From: Leptodactylus fallax
Taxonomy: Eukaryota > Chordata > Amphibia > Anura > Leptodactylidae
Length of the DNA: 64,000 nt
Assembly (NCBI GenBank): GCA_947044405.1
Contig: CAMRHE010000355.1
Coordinates: 558,001 to 622,000 of the forward strand
Direction of reading: 5' to 3'
The notes beneath the pieces are model-generated. The model had not been told where the DNA came from and made no database searches. It saw only the letters and a program-made list of their open reading frames with translations. Position numbers and translations under genes: made by a program. Shown piece after piece: positions 59,830 through 64,000 of this stretch (its first letter is position 1; each line of letters opens with the position of its first letter).

Positions 59830-60175
59830 TAATAATGATGACTTACACATGTTATTTATTTGAAGTTGTCCAGTAAGACACAAGGGTATGATAGAGTACT
59901 GTTCTGTAAAAGTGGCTTCAGCTCTAGCAGGCCACGCCAGTTTATACAACACACTGATGGCTATTCTGAACATCAGCGACAACAGTTGATAACAGAGTGT
60001 AAGAGAAGCAAGCACCCCGATTGGATAGCGTACAGTTAGTAACAGATCTCTTAGCCAATGGCAGTGTGAGACAGGATGGCATGGATGCAAAAAAAATAAA
60101 ATCGATGTGAGCAAGTTCACATCAGTTAATTGAACTGACTTTCGATTTTGGTTAATTGTCCAGCCCTAACAGTTC
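59830..60175. repeat. hAT-like short repeat (copy 2)
   Basis: CGATTGGATAGCGTACAGTT, TAGCCAATGGCAGTGTGAGA and GATGTGAGCAAGTTCACAT match 3655-3780 in order and orientation. It ends GGTTAATTGTCCAGCCCTAA, a typical hAT-type terminus. Confidence 0.55.
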
Positions 60176-60418
60176 CCATTTAATCTATTGGTTGTTAACC
60201 AAATTTATAATGGAGAACAACCTTAAAAACAAAATAGGGGAATTGATAATTTGCTTGCATTCTTGAGGAAAAAAAAAAATCTAACATAATGGTATGTTAG
60301 GCCATTTTGTCCCAAATTTTTCAAATTGTTGGTTTATCGAAACCGAACACATGGAGATTCCTCTAGGGCGAACAAAAATGTCCACCGTTACATGAAAATG
60401 GAGATATACAGTACAGAC

Positions 60419-62035
60419 CAAAAGTTTGGACACCTTCTCATTCCAAGAGTTTTCTGTATTTTCATGACTAGAAAAATTGTAGATTCACACTGAAGGCATC
60501 AAAACTATGAATTAACACATGTGGAATTATATACTTAACAAAAAAGTGTGAAACAACTGAAAATATGTCTTATATTCTAGGTTCTTCAAAGTAGCCACCT
60601 TTTGTTTTGATTACTGCTTTGCACACTCTTGGCATTTTCTTGATGAGCTTTAAGAGGTAATCACCTATATTGGTCTTCGAACAGTCTTGAAGGAGTTTCC
60701 AGAGATGCTTAGCACTTGTTGGCCCTTTTGCCTTCACTCTGCGGTCCAGCTCACCCCAAACCATCTCGATTGGGTTCAGGTCTGGTGACTGTGGAGGCCA
60801 GGTCATCTGGCGTAGCACCCCATCACTCTCCTTCTTGGTCAAATAGCCCTTACACAGTCTGGAGGTGTGTTTGGGGTCATTGTCCTGTTGAAAAATAAAT
60901 GATGGTCCATCTAAACGCAAACCGGATGGAATAGCATGCCGCTGCAAGATGTAGGTAACCATGCTGGTTCAGTATTCCTTCAATTTAGAATAAATCCCCA
61001 ACAGTGTCACCAGCAAAGCACCCCCACACCATCACACCTCCTCCTCCATGCTTCACGGTGGGAACCAGGCATGTAGAGTCCATTCGTTCACCTTTTCTGC
61101 GTCGCACAAAGACACAGTGGTTGGAACCAAAGATCTCAAATTTGGACTCATCAGACCAAAGCACAGATTTCCACAGGTCTAATGTCCATTCCTTGTGTTC
61201 TTTAGCCCAAACAAGTCTCTTCTGCTTGTTGCCTGTCCTTAGCAGTGGTTTCCTTTCAGCTATTTTACCATGAAGGCCTGCTGTACACAGTCTCCTCTTA
61301 ACAGTTGTTGTAGAGATGTGTCTGCTGCTAGAACTCTGTGTGGCATTGACCTGGTCTCTAATCTGAGCTGCTGTTAACCTGCGATTTCTGAGGCTGGTGA
61401 CTCAGATGAACTTATCCTCCGCAGCAGAGGTGACTCTTGGTCTTCCTTTCCTGGGGGCGGTCCTCATGTGAACCAGTTTCTTTGTAGCGCTTGATGGTTT
61501 TGGCCACTGCACTTGGGGACACTTTCAAAGTTTTCCCAATTTTTCGGACTGACTGACCTTCATTTCTTAAAGTAATGATGGCCACTCGTTTTTCTTTACT
61601 TAGCTGCATTTTTCTTGCCACAATACAAATTCTAACACTCCATTCAGTAGGACTATCAGCTGTGTATCCACCTGACTTCTGAACACCACAACTGATGGTC
61701 CCAACCCCATTTATAAGGCAAGAAATACCACTTATTAAACCTGACAGGGCACACCTGTGAAGTGAAAACCATTTCAGGTGACTACCTCTTGAAGCTCATG
61801 AAGAGAATGCCAAGAGTGTGCAAAGCAGTAATCAAACCAAAAGGTGGCTACTTTGAAGAACCTAGAATAGAAGACATATTTTCAGTTGTTTCACACTTTT
61901 TTGTTAAGTATATAATTCCACATGTGTTAATTCATAGTTTTGATGCCTTCAGTGTGAATCTACAATTTTTATAGTCATGAAAATACAGAAAACTCTTGGA
62001 ATGAGAAGGTGTGTCCAAACTTTTGGTCTGTACTG
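60419..62035 (-). mobile_element. Tc1-type transposon with long TIRs (copy B)
   Basis: 1,617 bp between TA at 60417-60418 and 62036-62037, ends CAGTACAGACCAAAAGTTTG and complement. Same family and near-identical text to 10292-11922. The long TIR on the right (about 61769-62035) repeats the transposase 3' end as a non-coding inverted copy. Confidence 0.92.
60570..61621 (-). pseudogene. Tc1-type transposase of copy B
   Basis: The minus strand starts MARKMQLSKEKRVAIITLRN. An extra C in the run of Cs near 61453 shifts the frame after HEDRP, and a TGA follows in the KFI region. VLWSDESKFEIFG and KHGGGGVMVWGCFAGDTVGD are intact in a second frame, followed by TAA near 60990. The C-terminal part 60962-60570 is open and carries [33 protein letters not shown] and ends GGYFEEPRI. 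Its lesions differ from those of copy A. Confidence 0.9.
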
Positions 62036-62037
62036 TA

Positions 62038-62949
62038 TGTTTATGACTCAACAGGTGTTGTAGCACCTTCTGACAGCCAATAGACAGTGGTAGGTGGACC
62101 TTACAGTGCTAATGTCATATGCATTATAAAATGCTACACTTGTGATCAGCCTTTAGTTGCAGTAATAGTGGACATGAAAACACATTATGATACATCTCAC
62201 TCATCATACATAACACATTTCTGAAAAAGCAATAGGAATTCAAGCAATAGTAAGAGGACTATGAGAACTTCGGCAGGCATTCAGATTAGTGCTAGAAATT
62301 AATAGAGATAGGATAGGATCATAGGACAGTTAACCCTTTCATTGCCAACAATCTATTTTTTGTCTCTCTATTGTGCAATACAGCAGTTTCATCTATATAC
62401 ACATTCTTTAAACAGATTTTTCACTAACAGGATTGTCTTGTCAGTAAAAAGTGTTTTGCTATGGACTTTTTTTTAGGCAAGAGTATACATTTTTACATTC
62501 CAACTGCACAAATCTGAAAAAAAAAACATTGTTCTCCAATCTATATATGCATTTTTTTGTTGTTCACCCAAGATACAGTCTAGCCTGTGCTAACCTGAAA
62601 AAAGCTAAAACATGTTAAGTAATGTTTTCTTTTTATACTCTGGTCACCAAATACACAAAGTAACGAAACGTTGTTCATCTTTAAAAAAATAAAAATAAAT
62701 ATTGATCAAGCTTTTTTTTTTATGTGTAAATGCAAATAAATACACAGTAGTGCAACCAATGCTAATCCACAGTTCTAGTCTAATAATCAACTACCAGGTG
62801 ACCCTTTCAGTGCTTTGCAATTTTTCTTGAGATTTTTTTTTTTTTTTAAACAAAAAATAAGTTTCAGAATGGTTTCCAAATCACTAAGCAGTGGGTAGTA
62901 ATATAACTGGAAAAACATGTCAGCCAAGTCTTTATCTTCCCTGACACAG
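62038..62949. other. Unassigned stretch, possible TTAA-type repeat
   Basis: GTTAACCCTTTCATTGCCAA at 62330 and ACCCTTTCAGTGCTTTGC near 62802 are similar starts. They read in the same direction, so they do not form a TIR pair. No exon seen. Confidence 0.35.
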
Positions 62950-64000
62950 ATCCCATTCTCTAGTAATCATGTGGCGTCTGTCGAGAGAGAGCTATTCCTC
63001 ATAGACCAAAGACTTCCTCCTCTTTTTGATGAGTTGGATGAGAACTGCCATTGTTTTTTTTTGATGTAGAGGAGGTAGCGTTGGAAGGGGCACTAGGGGG
63101 AAATCTGTTAGGAATTGAGAGAGCATACAGGAATCCCATTGCAATGAGGAGTCACAAAAAAGGTGGAAAGGTGATACAGAATCCAATGAGGATTCTATTA
63201 CAGATAAGTTCTGGCAACCAAGTAAGGGTGACATCACAGGAAGAGGGTGATGGCAACTCCAATATTTCTACCAAAAACACTGCTTGGGGTAGATGTAAGG
63301 CAATCTCGGTGGTTGTGGCACAGGCAAATACGTTACTGCTTTTGGCGGCAGCAGCTACGTGCAGTCATCTACTGTATGGGAATTTTTGTACATTATCAAA
63401 AGGTGCAAGTCTGCACACAGATAAGCCATGGGTGTACAGGCACACATGTAGGAACTAGGTTTCTGTACTCACATGGAATGGCTTCCCTTGCATATTTGGC
63501 AAAATGGAATTAACAGTGGCACCAAATGAGCAAGACTGTTCTATTCTCTCTCCCCATTATCGTCTTTTAGGCAGGCCACATCCATTTCACACCTAGCACA
63601 GTCATTGTCACAATCATTCAATATCATTTCCATCTGCTGCTTCTCCTGCACACAATCTGAACCCAGTCATCTAGTTGGTTTGCAATTTTAACTCCCACCT
63701 GGCCAAGTTACTGGCGGTGCAGTCGTTGCCAAACCACATACTGAAATCCACTACGTTTCACCAACTGATGGCAGCGCATAGTCTCTATCGAGAATACCTA
63801 GTCACCATTACTACTCGTGGAAACTTATCCCTGCTTGATGGCCATGTGAGTCTTTACTTGTAAAAGTCCATATGGGCAAAGGTGCAAACCACCCTCAATA
63901 AATGGAGCATTAATTATGGGCTGGGTACAAATGTCATGGCCCACTGGGCCAATATTCTGAGTGTCAGATGCCAAAGTCTACAAACACAGCAAGGCCTGAT
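62950..64000 (+). mobile_element. Possible hAT-type (BED finger) transposon remnant
   Basis: Plus-strand pieces in several frames are suggestive: VERELFLIDQRLPPLFDELD, then YHKVQVCTQISHGCTGTHVG with a following LYSH (a decayed BED-finger layout), and LPNHILKSTTFHQLMAAHS near 63740. Stops are frequent, so this is at best a remnant; identity is a guess from motif layout. It runs off the right edge. Confidence 0.3.

Noticed and set aside
62992..63237. 81-codon minus-strand frame as a further TOPAZ1 exon
   Set aside because: No TOPAZ1-like wording, poor splice borders, and low-complexity Pro/Leu content.

Overview
This is eukaryotic, almost certainly vertebrate, DNA. There is no operon-like gene packing; coding signal comes in short exons with GT/AG splice sites, and most of the window is interspersed repeats. 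Tc1-type transposons, L1, Rex1/L2-type and Penelope-like retroelements, a Ty3/gypsy-type LTR element and many TTAA-flanked short elements occur together. That mix suggests an amphibian, most likely a frog or toad. The species is an inference, not shown by the sequence.

The one host gene I can name is TOPAZ1 (testis- and ovary-specific PAZ-domain protein 1), on the minus strand. Eight exons at 59415-59349, 48176-48002, 46778-46678, 45163-44998, 36391-36227, 32486-32283, 31694-31511 and 26251-26038 join with fully compatible phases. They give about 424 C-terminal residues ending at a TAA stop. Its 5' part lies beyond the right edge. A second host-like piece, a terminal exon at 5782-5437 (minus) with a poly(A) signal, is not recognised.

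Layout. 1-2125: a Penelope-like element whose RT part is inverted relative to its GIY-YIG part. 2312-3435: a Tc1 remnant split by a TTAA element. 3.5-5.4 kb: a hAT-like repeat, a foldback and unassigned DNA. 5.4-5.8 kb: the unrecognised exon. 5.9-14.6 kb: two copies of one Rex1-type LINE, three Tc1 elements, a foldback and a MITE. 14.6-24.5 kb: a TTAA-type repeat that has taken a near full-length L1 (15829-21267, 15-bp target duplication), followed by a roughly 360-bp tandem array. 26.0-59.4 kb: TOPAZ1 with repeat-filled introns holding two L1s, two Tc1s, a Rex1 piece, an L2 piece and several MITEs. The largest nest is a Tc1 (52446-58258) split by a deleted gypsy-type LTR element (53448-57687). 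60.4-62.0 kb: a sister of the 10.3-kb Tc1. 62.9-64 kb: possible hAT-type remnants.

Every mobile element coding region I read carries stops, frameshifts, truncation or loss of catalytic residues, so none looks autonomous. I found no novel operon-like or defence-like system. The most informative material is the insertion history (Tc1 copies receiving TTAA elements, an L1 3' end and an LTR element), inverted transposon halves, and transposons lying within tens of bases of TOPAZ1 splice sites. All identifications come from reading motifs by eye; no database search was run.
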